A stretch of 64,000 nucleotides of DNA from the NCBI RefSeq assembly GCF_002502735.1, contig NZ_DAQC01000001.1, forward strand, positions 985,229 to 1,049,228, read 5' to 3'. Origin of the DNA: Methanoregula sp. UBA64. GTDB lineage: Archaea; Halobacteriota; Methanomicrobia; Methanomicrobiales; Methanospirillaceae. Below the pieces are notes generated by a model. That model saw only the letters and a list, made by a program, of their open reading frames with translations. It did no database searches and was not told the origin of the DNA. A program made the translations under genes and the position numbers. Position 1 is the first letter of the stretch. Every line of letters starts with the position of its first letter. Below are positions 49,977 to 59,440 of this stretch, piece after piece.

Positions 49977-50876
49977 TTATACTCCCGATACGGTCTGGAC
50001 CGTCTCGTTCGCAGTCTCTTCAGGGGTCGGAGTAACAATCGGTATCGTTGCAAGGAGATCGATGGTACTGTAGGGCAGGATCGTGGACTCGTTCTTGATC
50101 ATCACGCCGCGTGAATAGACCGTGACAGTCAGCCGGTCCCCCGATCCGTCGTTCTTGCTCACCGTTGCAGTCACCACCCCGTCATTCCGGGGGATCTGGT
50201 AGAACTGGTCGCCGGTATTCGGCCGTACCTGCCGGGGGCCGGAAAGCTGCTGCAGGTTGCCGGGGATCCCCACCGCGCCTGAATAATACTGGTCATACTC
50301 GATCTCGATCCAGACCCCTGACTGGGGAATAAGTTTTGGCGTGGGGGCAGGTACGGGCGTTGGCGTGGATACCTGAGTAAACGCCGGGGAGACCGGGACC
50401 GGTGTAGTGACCGGGAGTGTCGCGGTCGGTGTGGGCGTAGGAGTTGACAGCCCCGGGATCCCGGCAAGACCCGTCCCGCCCTTGATCAGCACGAGTCCAA
50501 AGAGCGCGGCAACGACAATGACTGCTGCCGCTACGGCAATATACACTGTCCGTCTCCCGCCGGACCCCGAGGGGGACGCATCTCCCTGCTCCGGGCCGGC
50601 ACCCGCGGAACCGTTCCCGTTTTTTAAGTCGAGCACGATCTTCTTTGCCTGCCGGGCATGCTCGTACCCGGGATCGAGGGCAATAGCCTTCTCGATGGAA
50701 TGGAGTGCCTCATCGTATTTCCCCAGCTGGACAAGGGCAAGCCCGCGGTTGTTCCATACCTGCGCCATAGACGGATCGAGGGCGCCCGCCTTGTCGAATG
50801 CAGCAATGGCACGCCGATAATCCCCCTTTTCGTACAGGGCGACACCATCGGAGAACCACTTTTGAGCGTCATCCAT
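49977..50876 (-). CDS. TPR protein with membrane helix and extracellular domain
   Basis: About 299 residues. Two TPR units (about 3-70; WFSDGVALYEKGDYRRAIAAFDKA and QVWNNRGLALVQLGKYDEAL patterns) are cytoplasmic. One membrane helix lies at about 108-130. A Pro/Thr/Val-rich linker (TPTPTPTATLPVTTPVPV) leads to a beta-rich outer domain, GVWIEIEYDQYYSGAVG, and a second Thr/Pro tail. ATG 50876 is preferred over TTG 50888. A methanogen-typical TPR surface protein; role unknown. Confidence 0.75.
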   Translation of the reverse strand: MDDAQKWFSDGVALYEKGDYRRAIAAFDKAGALDPSMAQVWNNRGLALVQLGKYDEALHSIEKAIALDPGYEHARQAKKIVLDLKNGNGSAGAGPEQGDASPSGSGGRRTVYIAVAAAVIVVAALFGLVLIKGGTGLAGIPGLSTPTPTPTATLPVTTPVPVSPAFTQVSTPTPVPAPTPKLIPQSGVWIEIEYDQYYSGAVGIPGNLQQLSGPRQVRPNTGDQFYQIPRNDGVVTATVSKNDGSGDRLTVTVYSRGVMIKNESTILPYSTIDLLATIPIVTPTPEETANETVQTVSGV

Positions 50877-51033
50877 GATAATATACAAAAAACGTTCCCG
50901 GCATATAGCGGTTCCGGCTTTGCCCCGGTAAAACCGTGGTTCGTTCCCGAAGAGACCGTCCGGGCAGGACGCACGATAAAAAAAACACTAAAAAAACAAT
51001 AAATTCATACGTTTTAAACAATCAGTTCATCAC

Positions 51034-51309
51034 ATGGTTCCTGAGGAGACGCTCATCTCGGCACGGATCCCGACCAGCCTTGTAGAGAAACTGGATGCAA
51101 TTGCCCTGCGGAATTCTACCAGCCGCGAAGAGGTAATCACAGACGCCTGCGCGTATTACTGCCAGTTCCACGATATGAAAGACGAACGGTTCCCCGAGAC
51201 TATGCGCAGCGTATTTTTCAATCTAGCCCGACACGACGATGAGTTCCGGACACTGCTCCGCGAGGTTGTAAAAGAGAACCCGGGCGCCGATGAGAACACG
51301 ACAAAATAA
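51034..51309 (+). CDS. Ribbon-helix-helix (CopG-like) regulator
   Basis: 91 residues. The ribbon LISARIPTSLVEKLDAIA and helix RNSTSREEVITDACAYY form an RHH DNA-binding domain. The C-terminal half is acidic and helical. A TATA-like ttttaaac about 20 bases before the ATG suggests a leaderless message. No toxin partner is adjacent; the next gene is a flavin reductase-like protein. Confidence 0.8.
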   Translation: MVPEETLISARIPTSLVEKLDAIALRNSTSREEVITDACAYYCQFHDMKDERFPETMRSVFFNLARHDDEFRTLLREVVKENPGADENTTK

Positions 51310-51422
51310 GGTCCCGCATCTTTCCCGCACAGCACTGTTTTTTAGTCCGGTTCGGTTTTTTTCTCCCGCGAAGGGATACCCTTAAAATCCATTCTCCCAA
51401 AATGGGATCCGGAGAATCTATT

Positions 51423-51983
51423 ATGGCCAAGGTTACTGTCGGCCCGATGCCGTACATGAATGTGATGCCCACCGTTCTCGTGGGCGCGAACGTGAAAGGA
51501 AAGCCCAACTATATGGCCGTTGCATGGGCCACCGTTGCCTGCATGGCCCCGCCGATGGTCTGCGTTGCGCTCAACAAGGAGCGCTACACGGTGCAGGGTA
51601 TCGAGGAGAACCGGACGTTCTCGGTCAACATCCCCTCCGCCGCACAGGTAGTCGAGGCCGATCACTGCGGCCTGGTCTCCGGGAAAAATGCGGACAAGTC
51701 ACAAGTTTTCGCTTCAAGCTACGGCAAGCTCAAGACGGCCCCGCTCGCCGACGAGTGCCCGGTCAACATCGAGTGCAGACTCTTTACCGCAGTGGACTGC
51801 GGGAGCCACCGGCTCTATATCGGCGAGGTGGCAGAGATCCATGCGGAGAAGTCCTGCCTTACCGACGGGAAGCCGGATGTTGCAAAGATCCAGCCCATTG
51901 TCTATGCTCAGGCAACGTATTACGACGTGGGTAAAGAGATTGCAAAGGCGTTTGCTGCCGGCAAGCAGTACCAGAAGAAATAA
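51423..51983 (+). CDS. Flavin reductase-like FMN-binding protein
   Basis: About 186 residues of the split-barrel flavin reductase family. PMPYMNVMPTVLVGANVKGKPN, MAVAWATVACMAPPMVCVAL and NRTFSVNIPSAAQVVEADHCG are recognisable blocks. In methanogens such proteins bind FMN and may act as electron carriers or reductases. ATG 51423 with GGAG nine bases upstream is preferred. The protein ends in AGKQYQKK. Specific role unknown. Confidence 0.87.
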   Translation: MAKVTVGPMPYMNVMPTVLVGANVKGKPNYMAVAWATVACMAPPMVCVALNKERYTVQGIEENRTFSVNIPSAAQVVEADHCGLVSGKNADKSQVFASSYGKLKTAPLADECPVNIECRLFTAVDCGSHRLYIGEVAEIHAEKSCLTDGKPDVAKIQPIVYAQATYYDVGKEIAKAFAAGKQYQKK

Positions 51984-52031
51984 CGCCGGGGATCATTCCC
52001 GGAACTCTTTTTTATTCCCGAAGGAACCCGG

Positions 52032-53360
52032 TCAGCCCGGGGATCCTGGCAAGTCCCCGCCGGTCTCCTGAGGGAGGCGGGCTCTGACAAGCAGGATGCC
52101 GCATACCGTGAGCGCGATGCCAAGCACGGCAAAGAGGAGAAGAACCCCGGGGCTTTCGAGCGTCCCTCCGGCAAGGCCGAGGAGGACCGGGCCGGCAAAG
52201 GAGCCGGCCGAGGCTATGGCATTTACGAGCGCGACCCCTGAGGCCCGGAGGCCCGGCGGGAGGGCGTCCAGGGTGAGCGTAAAGAACGGGGCATAGGCTG
52301 CATAGCAGGCGGCGATCGCGAGCGTCAGGAAGACAAACGCCACCAGTGGGGCGGACGCGACAGAGAGCAGGATCAGGCAGAGTGCGGCCACAAAAAACGG
52401 GACTGCCACGTGCCACCGGCGCTCGCCGGCCCGGTCGGCGTGCCGGGACCAGAGATACATGACGGCGGCGGAGAGGGCGTACGGGATCATCACAAGGAGC
52501 CCGGTCCCGGTGATCGAGCGGGAGAGCCCGGAGGTGCTGACGATCTGCGGGATCCAGAAGAGAAGGCTCGTGAGAAACAGCCCGACCAGAAAGCCGCAGG
52601 TGCAGAAGAGCGCGAGGTTCCGGGTGGAGGCGAGCTGTCCGAGCGGGATGGCCCGGGGTGTTTCCGACCGTACCCGTGCCTCGTCAAGACGGGAAGCGAG
52701 CCAGGCGCGTTCTGCAGGGGCAAGCCACGATGCGGTCCGGGGGGCATCGGAAAGACAGGCAAGCGTCAGGCACCCGACGATGACCGCCGGGATCCCTTCG
52801 AGGATAAAGAGCCAGCGCCACGAGGCAAGGCCGGCCCATGTGGCCGACGAGAGGATCCAGGTAGAGACCGGCGAGGCCACGACCATCGCAAGGGGGATAG
52901 CGACAAAGAAGACCGCGAGGGCCTGCGAGATCCGGTTCTTCCGGAACCAGAACGTGAGGTAGAGCATGATACCCGGCGTGAAGCCGGCTTCAGCCGCCCC
53001 GAGCAGGAACCGGAGGATACCCAGTTCGAGCGGCGACCGGGCAAACGCAATCAGGATCGTGAGGATCCCCCAGCTTACCATGATCCGGAACAGCCATTTT
53101 CGCGGACCTGCCCGGACAAGGAGCTGGTTGCTGGGGACTTCGAGGAGAACATAGCTGACAAAGAAGATGCCCGAGATAAACCCGAACACGGCGGGATCGA
53201 TCCCGAGGTCAGGATTCATGGTCAGGGCCGCGTACCCGATGTTTACCCGGTCGAGGATGCAGATGAAGTACATCAGCACGACAAACGGAATGATCCGCCA
53301 CCAGATCTTCCGGTCGAGCGCTGCTTCGTCGATATCCGGTGCATTGCGGTTGTCGTTCAT
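52032..53360 (-). CDS. MFS transporter, anion:cation symporter-like family
   Basis: About 442 residues with 12 predicted membrane helices. IPFVVLMYFICILDRVNIGYAAL in helix 1 and LLEVPSNQLLVRAGPRKWL in loop 2 are typical of the phthalate permease/ACS family, as is RFLLGAAEAGFTPGIMLYLTFWF. The likely substrates are organic anions. The family is more usual in bacteria, so acquisition by transfer is possible. ATG 53360 is preferred. Confidence 0.87.
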   Translation of the reverse strand: MNDNRNAPDIDEAALDRKIWWRIIPFVVLMYFICILDRVNIGYAALTMNPDLGIDPAVFGFISGIFFVSYVLLEVPSNQLLVRAGPRKWLFRIMVSWGILTILIAFARSPLELGILRFLLGAAEAGFTPGIMLYLTFWFRKNRISQALAVFFVAIPLAMVVASPVSTWILSSATWAGLASWRWLFILEGIPAVIVGCLTLACLSDAPRTASWLAPAERAWLASRLDEARVRSETPRAIPLGQLASTRNLALFCTCGFLVGLFLTSLLFWIPQIVSTSGLSRSITGTGLLVMIPYALSAAVMYLWSRHADRAGERRWHVAVPFFVAALCLILLSVASAPLVAFVFLTLAIAACYAAYAPFFTLTLDALPPGLRASGVALVNAIASAGSFAGPVLLGLAGGTLESPGVLLLFAVLGIALTVCGILLVRARLPQETGGDLPGSPG

Positions 53361-53562
53361 GGGGGCATGAATCTTGCCGGGAGCAGGAGTCTGAGGGAGA
53401 CGTACCCGACCCCCGGTGTATGGAAGGGTCTCAGGTGCCAAGGTATATATCCCGTTTCATCTGCGCCGGGGGTGTTCCCCGCAGTAACCAAAGACCTGAA
53501 CGAACGGATTAAAAAAGAGGGTGTACCGAACGATCCGGGGACTGTCGGGGAGGACCGGTGTG

Positions 53563-54435
53563 TTATGTGTCAACCCGCCAGACCATCAGCGCCAGTAACA
53601 TCTCGTTTGTAAAACGGCAGATCCCGTCAACAGCGGCAGCCTTGTAATAGGCCCGGATCTTCCGTTTTGCTGCATCGGTCACCTTCTGGTCGTGGCTGAG
53701 GATATCAATTGCATGCCCGGCAGCCTCGGCCCACGGGAGATCCTCGGTCCATTTCCGCCCGGTGATCTTCACTTCGGGATGGTACCCCTTAAGATACAGG
53801 TACATAAAGGGAAAGACCATGCCCATGGCGGAGCGGCGGGGGCCCGGTGACCTGCTGATGTTTTTTAAAAGATCCTGCGACACCGGGGCACCGGTGCCGG
53901 GCAGGGAGCCGATATAGAAGCAGTGCTTTTTCGAGCAGGCCATCATCTTCTCAAATGTCTCGTGATCCTTAATCGCCGGCGTCATGGAACCGATGACGAG
54001 ATCGAATTTCCCCCGGAGCCCGAGCTCGTCGATGTCTGCGTTCCACCACGAGCATTCTATTGTCCTGACCGCGAGCTTTTCCTTCTCTGCCGCCTCCCGG
54101 AGCCGGGCAAGCATACCCGCCGAGATATCAAGCCCCGTCACCTTTGCGCCCGCCCGGGCGAGGGGGAGCGAGAGGCTGCCCGGCCCGCACCCGATATCGA
54201 GGACCTTTGCACCCGCAAACCGGACGCCGTTTGCCTCCAGAAACCCGATATTGTCCCGGCTCCGCTTCTGGCTCTTTGGAGAACGGATCTTCTCTGCAAA
54301 GTCGCCCGACCGCCGGTTCCAGAACGCGACGAGATCCGTTTCGGTCATCTGTTCCGACAGGGGATTATAGGTCTGCCAGCAGTCCGTCCAGTACTTCAGG
54401 TTTGCTGCCTGCTGCCTGTACATGTCCTTTTTCAT
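53563..54435 (-). CDS. Class I SAM-dependent methyltransferase
   Basis: About 290 residues. The SAM motif reads VLDIGCGPGSLSLPLARAGAKVTGLDIS, cut here at GCGPGSLSLP. FDLVIGSMTPAIKD is motif IV. The N-terminus has YWTDCWQTYNPLSEQ; the C-terminal 100 residues are family-specific. Similar proteins occur widely in methanogens without known substrates. ATG 54435 is chosen because upstream codons look non-conserved. Confidence 0.82.
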   Translation of the reverse strand: MKKDMYRQQAANLKYWTDCWQTYNPLSEQMTETDLVAFWNRRSGDFAEKIRSPKSQKRSRDNIGFLEANGVRFAGAKVLDIGCGPGSLSLPLARAGAKVTGLDISAGMLARLREAAEKEKLAVRTIECSWWNADIDELGLRGKFDLVIGSMTPAIKDHETFEKMMACSKKHCFYIGSLPGTGAPVSQDLLKNISRSPGPRRSAMGMVFPFMYLYLKGYHPEVKITGRKWTEDLPWAEAAGHAIDILSHDQKVTDAAKRKIRAYYKAAAVDGICRFTNEMLLALMVWRVDT

Positions 54436-54561
54436 ACCTGCTCCGTTCCCCCGGGCCCGCTCGGGGTCTATCAGTACAGTTCCGTTTGACAATCCCGGTT
54501 ATTAAACACATCAGGCTTATTTTTAAAAACCGTCACCGGTGTGCAGGCAGGATCTGACGTT

Positions 54562-54915
54562 TTAGCAGTTGACATGCAGGATCGCAACAAAGGGCCGGGT
54601 CTCCTCCGCCATCAGGTCGAGCACATCCGGCGTAGGCAGGATCACGGCCCCGGACTGCTCCAGGATCCCGCGGGCTTCGCGGGTAACCGGAAGATCGCCG
54701 TACTGCCCGGTCCCGATATAGACTGCCGCCGGGTTCTCAGCGGCAATGACATCGAGTTCGGCACCGATGAGCGGTGTGTGCCCGTAGATCTTCCGGAACT
54801 TCTTTGCCGCCTTCTTCTGCCGCTTTGTCACGCTCCGGTCGGTATGGACCACGACATCATGGTCGTACCGGATCCGGTCGATCTCCACCCAGCCGTTCTT
54901 GGTCTTCACTGCCAT
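54562..54915 (-). CDS. Mth938-like domain (DUF498) protein
   Basis: About 117 residues. IRYDHDVVVHTDRSV and AVYIGTGQYGDLPVTREARGIL are typical of the Mth938 fold, related to mitochondrial NDUFAF3. The family may bind small molecules; activity unknown. ATG 54915 (MAVKTKNG) fits family lengths better than the upstream in-frame ATG 54984. Confidence 0.78.
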   Translation of the reverse strand: MAVKTKNGWVEIDRIRYDHDVVVHTDRSVTKRQKKAAKKFRKIYGHTPLIGAELDVIAAENPAAVYIGTGQYGDLPVTREARGILEQSGAVILPTPDVLDLMAEETRPFVAILHVNC

Positions 54916-55062
54916 CTCCCCGGACAAGCGGTTGTTCCCCGGAGATACTTGGAGTTTTCCGACGGAGGCGACAATAGGACACAATATTCCAATACGGACC
55001 CATGACGGTATCGCCGGGATATGGGGAGATATGAAAGGAACCGGCGGGGGCGGACGGGCAGG

Positions 55063-55662
55063 TCATTTGCTTATCCGGCGGAACCGGAGCGAGCTTATCC
55101 AGCCAAATACCCCGGTTGCGCGCCGCTCGGGAAAGACGCCTTCGGCAACCGACTTGACCTCTTCAATGGAATAGAACGCTTTCGGGTGGAACTGCTTGAT
55201 GACAGCGACAACATGGTGGAGGTCCTTTCTCTTGATGATGGTAAAGACCATCTTTACCGGCCCGGTCCCGCCCTCGCCGTTGACCACCGTCACGCCATAG
55301 TCATGGGCCCGGAGGTACTGCATAAGAGCAGAAGGATCTTCTTTTGTGATGATCCGGACACTGGTCAGGCCCAGGGAGAGCTTCTCCTCGATTGCCATCC
55401 CGATAAAGGTCCCGGTGGCAAATCCCGCCCCGTACGCAATGTAACAGACAACATTGGTCAGGTTGTTCATAACCTGGCCGATGGCCACGAGCCAGATAAT
55501 CACCTCGAAAAAACCGATGATCGACGGGAGATACTTGATCCCCTTGGACATGAAGATGACCCGGACGGTGTCCATACTCATGTCGCAGATGCGGGCCAGA
55601 AAGATCAGGAGGGGCACTACCACAAACGTGAAAAGACCGGAGGAAAAGAACGCTTCTGTCAT
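55063..55662 (-). CDS. UPF0316 / DUF2179-DUF5698 membrane protein
   Basis: 199 residues. Three membrane helices occupy the first 100 residues (LFTFVVVPLLIFLARICDMSMDTVRVIF and YGAGFATGTFIGM). The C-terminal DUF2179 domain has RAHDYGVTVVNGEGGTGPVKMVFTIIKRKD. Such proteins are thought to bind a nucleotide or ion through the C-terminal domain. Function unknown. Confidence 0.85.
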   Translation of the reverse strand: MTEAFFSSGLFTFVVVPLLIFLARICDMSMDTVRVIFMSKGIKYLPSIIGFFEVIIWLVAIGQVMNNLTNVVCYIAYGAGFATGTFIGMAIEEKLSLGLTSVRIITKEDPSALMQYLRAHDYGVTVVNGEGGTGPVKMVFTIIKRKDLHHVVAVIKQFHPKAFYSIEEVKSVAEGVFPERRATGVFGWISSLRFRRISK

Positions 55663-55821
55663 ACCATCGCCATGTTTTCTGCCAGGGTATACTCAGGTAC
55701 CTGTACTTCCTTTACACGTATCAATAATTGGCCCGGGGCAGGGACGGTCCCCGCGACAATACCTTTATCTGGTGGGACGGAGGAAATCCAGAGATAATCA
55801 TATGCCGGAGATGCTTGCCCG

Positions 55822-55971
55822 ATGCTCGCAGACCATATCTACCTGTCCCTGGTGATCCCGCAGGGGGAGCGGTTCATCGTAGCAGCAGGGCTTCTCGTGC
55901 TTGCCCTGATCGTCGCGTACCTGATGGTAAAGGTCATCCTCATCTCTGCGGAGACCGAATCCGGCTCGTAA
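55822..55971 (+). CDS. Small single-span membrane protein
   Basis: 49 residues. A short polar start (MLADHIYLSLVIPQGE) leads to one strong helix (AAGLLVLALIVAYLMVKVILI) and an acidic tail. GGAG lies about eleven bases upstream. It is convergent with the MATE gene. No family known; coding status is moderate. Confidence 0.45.
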   Translation: MLADHIYLSLVIPQGERFIVAAGLLVLALIVAYLMVKVILISAETESGS

Positions 55972-56039
55972 AATCCCGCTGCCTGCCGAAGGGGAATGCG
56001 GGATACTGATTTTTAAAAAACGGTTTTCAAAATGATTTT

Positions 56040-57446
56040 TCAGGCATATGCCTGGAGCCGGCGGATATATGCCCGGGCCCAGACATAGGCCACGATACTT
56101 CCGAGAATGTCGCCTGCCACCATCCCCCACCAGATCCCGTGCTCCCCGTAGCCAAGGGCAATCCCGAGGATCCAGGCAAAGAGGGCGATAAAGACCAGCT
56201 CCCGCAGGGCGGTTATCGCAAGCGAGGTCAGGCCCTTGCCCACGCCCTGGAAGATCGAGCCCGACATCATGCCCGGCGGGACGAACGGGTAAAAGAGGCA
56301 CATGACCGCGATGAATGCAGCGATCGTCGGGGCGAGGTACGCCGTCTCGGGCGAGTAGGTAAAGACCGTAGCTATCTGCGCTGAAAAGACCCAGGTGATC
56401 GCGCTCGTGCACAATGCGAGCACAAGACCCAGCCAGATCGAGAAATGATGGATAACCGGCAGCTTGTCATAGTGCCGGCCCCCGTACGCTGCACCGGATA
56501 CCGAGACAACCGCCATCGCGATACCGACGAGAGGAATAATGGCAAACATCACCAGGCGCCAGCCGGCAGTGTAGACCGCGACCGCATCGGTCCCTGCCGT
56601 CATAACAAGCATGCCGTTGATGAGGATGGCAAGGATCGACATCATGAAAAATTCCGTGCTCGCCGGGAGCCCGACCCCGAGGATGCCCCGGATCGTTGCA
56701 TGGTCCCATGAAAAGCCCTTTGCCGAGAGAGAGACGTAGGTGTCCTTTCTGACAAAGAACCAGTACAGGAGCACGATCGCGACCATGACCTGAGAGATGA
56801 TCATGCCCCATGCAGCCCCGGCAATTCCCATGCCCGCCCAGTAGATCAGGATCGGGTCGAGGATCATGTTGAGGAGGGACGATGCGCCGAAGATGTACAT
56901 GGTCCGCTTCATATCGCCCTCGGCACGGAGGATGGAGGCGAGCATGCTCGTGACAAGGATGAGGATCGTGCCGGCAAAGACCACCTGGCCGTACTCGATG
57001 GCAAGGCCGAGCGTCTGCCCGGCGCCGAACGCAATCAGGATCGGGTCGGCAAAGAGGAGCAGGAGCACGGTCGTGACGATCGAGATCGCCACCATCAGGA
57101 GAATGGAGTGGACGGCCGCCCTGTTCGCCCCGTCCCGGTCGCCGGCCCCGATCCTCCGTGCAATAAGCGAGGTGGCACCGGCGCCAAGACCGTTCCCGAG
57201 ACCGATGAGCACCATAAAGAGGGGCGTGACAAACCCGACCGCGGCAAGAGCATCCGGGCCAAGGCCGGCAACCCAGATGGCGTTTACCAGGTTGTAGGTC
57301 GACATCAGGAGCATGACTACGATCATGGGTCCCGAGAGTTTCACGATCGCCTTCCTGGGGTCGCCGGTCAGCAGGGCAACGCCGAGCGTGGCCGGGCCGG
57401 CAAGCGGGTCTTTGGGGTCTTTTCCAGATTCAACAGCATCGGGCAC
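56040..57446 (-). CDS. MATE-family efflux transporter
   Basis: 468 residues with 12 membrane helices. The two halves start with KLSGPMIVVMLLMSTYNLVN and GVGLPASTEFFMM. It exports cationic drugs or metabolites with Na+ or H+. It starts at GTG directly after the MarR stop (no gap), with GGAGG eight bases upstream inside marR, so the pair is translationally coupled. Confidence 0.92.
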   Translation of the reverse strand: MPDAVESGKDPKDPLAGPATLGVALLTGDPRKAIVKLSGPMIVVMLLMSTYNLVNAIWVAGLGPDALAAVGFVTPLFMVLIGLGNGLGAGATSLIARRIGAGDRDGANRAAVHSILLMVAISIVTTVLLLLFADPILIAFGAGQTLGLAIEYGQVVFAGTILILVTSMLASILRAEGDMKRTMYIFGASSLLNMILDPILIYWAGMGIAGAAWGMIISQVMVAIVLLYWFFVRKDTYVSLSAKGFSWDHATIRGILGVGLPASTEFFMMSILAILINGMLVMTAGTDAVAVYTAGWRLVMFAIIPLVGIAMAVVSVSGAAYGGRHYDKLPVIHHFSIWLGLVLALCTSAITWVFSAQIATVFTYSPETAYLAPTIAAFIAVMCLFYPFVPPGMMSGSIFQGVGKGLTSLAITALRELVFIALFAWILGIALGYGEHGIWWGMVAGDILGSIVAYVWARAYIRRLQAYA

Positions 57447-57914
57447 TTAGTCCGCCTCCAGGGTCTCAAGGGTTGCAAGGCAGGCTTTGGCGACTGCCCC
57501 GGTCAGGCTGCAGAACTTTTCCCGGTCGGCCGGGGGAAGGCACGAACAGGCGGTCTCCTCCCATTCCCGGTCGATCCGGAGAATAGCCGGGGCAATGGCT
57601 TCGCCTTTTTGGGTGAGAAAGAGCCGGACCGTCCGCCGGTTCGCAGGATCGGTAATGCGGCGGACATAGCCGGCGGTTACCAGTTTTGTGACCGTCCGGG
57701 CAACAGCGCCCTTGTCGATATGCAGGTGCCGGGCAAGCGTGTCCTGCATTACGTCCTGCTTTTTTATCAGGCTGATGAGGACCGGGAACTGGCCGGCGGA
57801 AAGCCCGAACGGGCGGAGCCGCTCATTGATGAGAACAACGTGTGTCCTGCTGATGATCGATATCGTAGCCCCGAGCGGCAGGCAGGGCAGGCAGGATCCG
57901 TGGGTATCTGACAC
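57447..57914 (-). CDS. MarR-family repressor
   Basis: 155 residues. The winged helix contains MQDTLARHLHIDKGAVARTVTKL and VRRITDPANRRTVRLFLTQKG, the MarR signature. It likely represses its own operon with the MATE gene. The start is GTG 57914. A palindrome GTTGTC-AC-GACAAC lies 32 bases upstream. Confidence 0.92.
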   Translation of the reverse strand: MSDTHGSCLPCLPLGATISIISRTHVVLINERLRPFGLSAGQFPVLISLIKKQDVMQDTLARHLHIDKGAVARTVTKLVTAGYVRRITDPANRRTVRLFLTQKGEAIAPAILRIDREWEETACSCLPPADREKFCSLTGAVAKACLATLETLEAD

Positions 57915-57945
57915 CTGATCTCATGTGCAGCATGCAGGGATAAAC

Positions 57946-57959
57946 GTTGTCACGACAAC
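57946..57959. promoter_or_regulatory. Probable MarR operator
   Basis: Perfect inverted repeat GTTGTC-AC-GACAAC. It contains TTG-N6-CAA, a common MarR-type pattern. On the minus strand a TATA-like ttttaaattg (57961-57970) precedes it, so the site lies just downstream of the TATA box, where a bound protein would block RNA polymerase. Confidence 0.6.
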
Positions 57960-58006
57960 AATTTAAAATTCAAGATTGTGCCAAAAAAAGCCCCGGTCCC
58001 CGGGGA

Positions 58007-58378
58007 TCAGATATAGTCCCGGAGCTTGTGGGCAAGGGTGAGTTTCTGCTTGATCTCCGTCTCCTTTTCCGCCCGGATCGCGTCGGCGATCTCATCGATG
58101 GGACGGGAAAGGTGGACAACGTTCTGGGGCCTGCCGATGGTCTCGGTCTTCTCCAGACGGGTGACAATCCAGTCCCGCTCCTTGAGGTACTGGAGTGCGA
58201 TGCTTACTTCGGGCTGCCGCAGATCGGCGCCGCGTTCGATATCCCGGGATGTTGCCTCTGGGGTATTTGCAAGAAAAACGAGGACTTTTGATACGGTTCG
58301 TGGGATACCGATACCGATGAGGAGGTCAACAAACGATTCTTCCTTCTCGGTGAAATACTGCACTTTCCTTCCGGCCAA
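58007..58378 (-). CDS. Winged-helix transcription regulator (TrmB/MarR-like)
   Basis: About 123 residues. IPRTVSKVLVFLANTPEATSRDI and RQPEVSIALQYLKERDWIV form a winged helix. The C-terminal helix (KETEIKQKLTLAHKLRDYI) may dimerise. The start is TTG 58378 with GGAG eight bases upstream. Three GTTAC motifs surround its promoter (58391-58458). Similar small regulators are frequent in Methanomicrobiales; targets unknown. Confidence 0.78.
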   Translation of the reverse strand: MAGRKVQYFTEKEESFVDLLIGIGIPRTVSKVLVFLANTPEATSRDIERGADLRQPEVSIALQYLKERDWIVTRLEKTETIGRPQNVVHLSRPIDEIADAIRAEKETEIKQKLTLAHKLRDYI

Positions 58379-58466
58379 TGTATCGTTCTCCGTAACAAAT
58401 GAATAAGGTATTTTACACGTTACACCGGCCGCCCTATAAGTATTGTGATATTGTTACGTCTAACGT

Positions 58467-58655
58467 CTAGGAGACCCGGATTATCTGTACCTGGATCTTG
58501 TCCCCCTGTTTTTTGATCTCGATATTGAGCTGTTTATCCTTGTAGGCGATCTTGTGCTTGCCATACCTGCCTTCGGCAACCAGTTTCTGGAGTTTTGCCA
58601 TATCGGCCCGGGGCATGCGCCGGAAATCGTCGTCAACATACACAATTGTTGTCAT
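58467..58655 (-). CDS. Small conserved-looking protein, unknown
   Basis: 62 residues beginning MTTIVYVDDDFRRMP, with Lys-rich strands in the second half (HKIAYKDKQLNIEIKKQGD). It is probably a small alpha-beta protein. It is upstream of and on the same strand as the TTG-start regulator. I do not recognise the family. Confidence 0.6.
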   Translation of the reverse strand: MTTIVYVDDDFRRMPRADMAKLQKLVAEGRYGKHKIAYKDKQLNIEIKKQGDKIQVQIIRVS

Positions 58656-58861
58656 CGCTCATGCTCTCCTGGCGCCCTAACCTGTGACACCGGTAAATCA
58701 ACCATTACCTCCCGCGAACGTATCAACCTTCCCGCGGTACATGCGGTATTTCGCCCGGTTTCCTGTATTCATCCCCGGTTTGTGGATTTGGCGGCATATG
58801 GGCGGTTTTCTTGAGGAAGCATTAAATACCGTATCCCTGCATATCCCTATATGATACTGAT

Positions 58862-59272
58862 ATGAGCAGGGAGAAGATCAAGGTTCCAGCCAGTGTGTAC
58901 GAAGAGCTCGTTGCTCTTGAGCGGGAGATACACTTCACGCTTGATACGCAGGACACAGTAAAGCGGGCGGAAGACCGGGGATACATGGCCGCAGCAAACT
59001 GGATCCGGCAGAATGAGGAAGCGTACAAGGTCGGGTTCTCGTGGGGATTTGAACCCGCAGCGGAAGAATCGCACTCGATGATCCAAGATATTCCCGAACG
59101 GAGCGAGCCGGTCCAGAGAAGGACCATCAGCCACCCCCCGCCGATCCAGGCAAGCCGTCCCGAACCGCAGCCGGTCCGGTCACCGGTACGAAAGTCCTCC
59201 GGGAAATCCTCGTCCGGCAACAGCACGGGAATTATCGCCGGCATCAAGCGGTGGATTGACAAATACTTCTGA
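58862..59272 (+). CDS. Hypothetical protein with basic C-terminus
   Basis: 136 residues. The N-terminal 65 are helical (YEELVALEREIHFTLD, then MAAANWIRQNEEAYKVGFSWG). A Pro/Ser/Arg-rich linker leads to a basic helix (GIIAGIKRWIDKYF) that could be amphipathic. No family recognised. A TATA-like ttaaatacc lies about 40 bases before the ATG. Confidence 0.6.
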   Translation: MSREKIKVPASVYEELVALEREIHFTLDTQDTVKRAEDRGYMAAANWIRQNEEAYKVGFSWGFEPAAEESHSMIQDIPERSEPVQRRTISHPPPIQASRPEPQPVRSPVRKSSGKSSSGNSTGIIAGIKRWIDKYF

Positions 59273-59440
59273 TCTTCATCCGTCCTTTTTTTAGCCACCG
59301 GTCGTTCAGGGCCGGTTGTCCTTGGGCATTCATGCGCCCCGCCCTCATGTGCGAAAGGATTTCATGAACCGGCCCTGTCGGGATAAAAAGACTAATCTGG
59401 AACTGCCGGGTAATATCTACCAACGGGAACAACGATCGTT

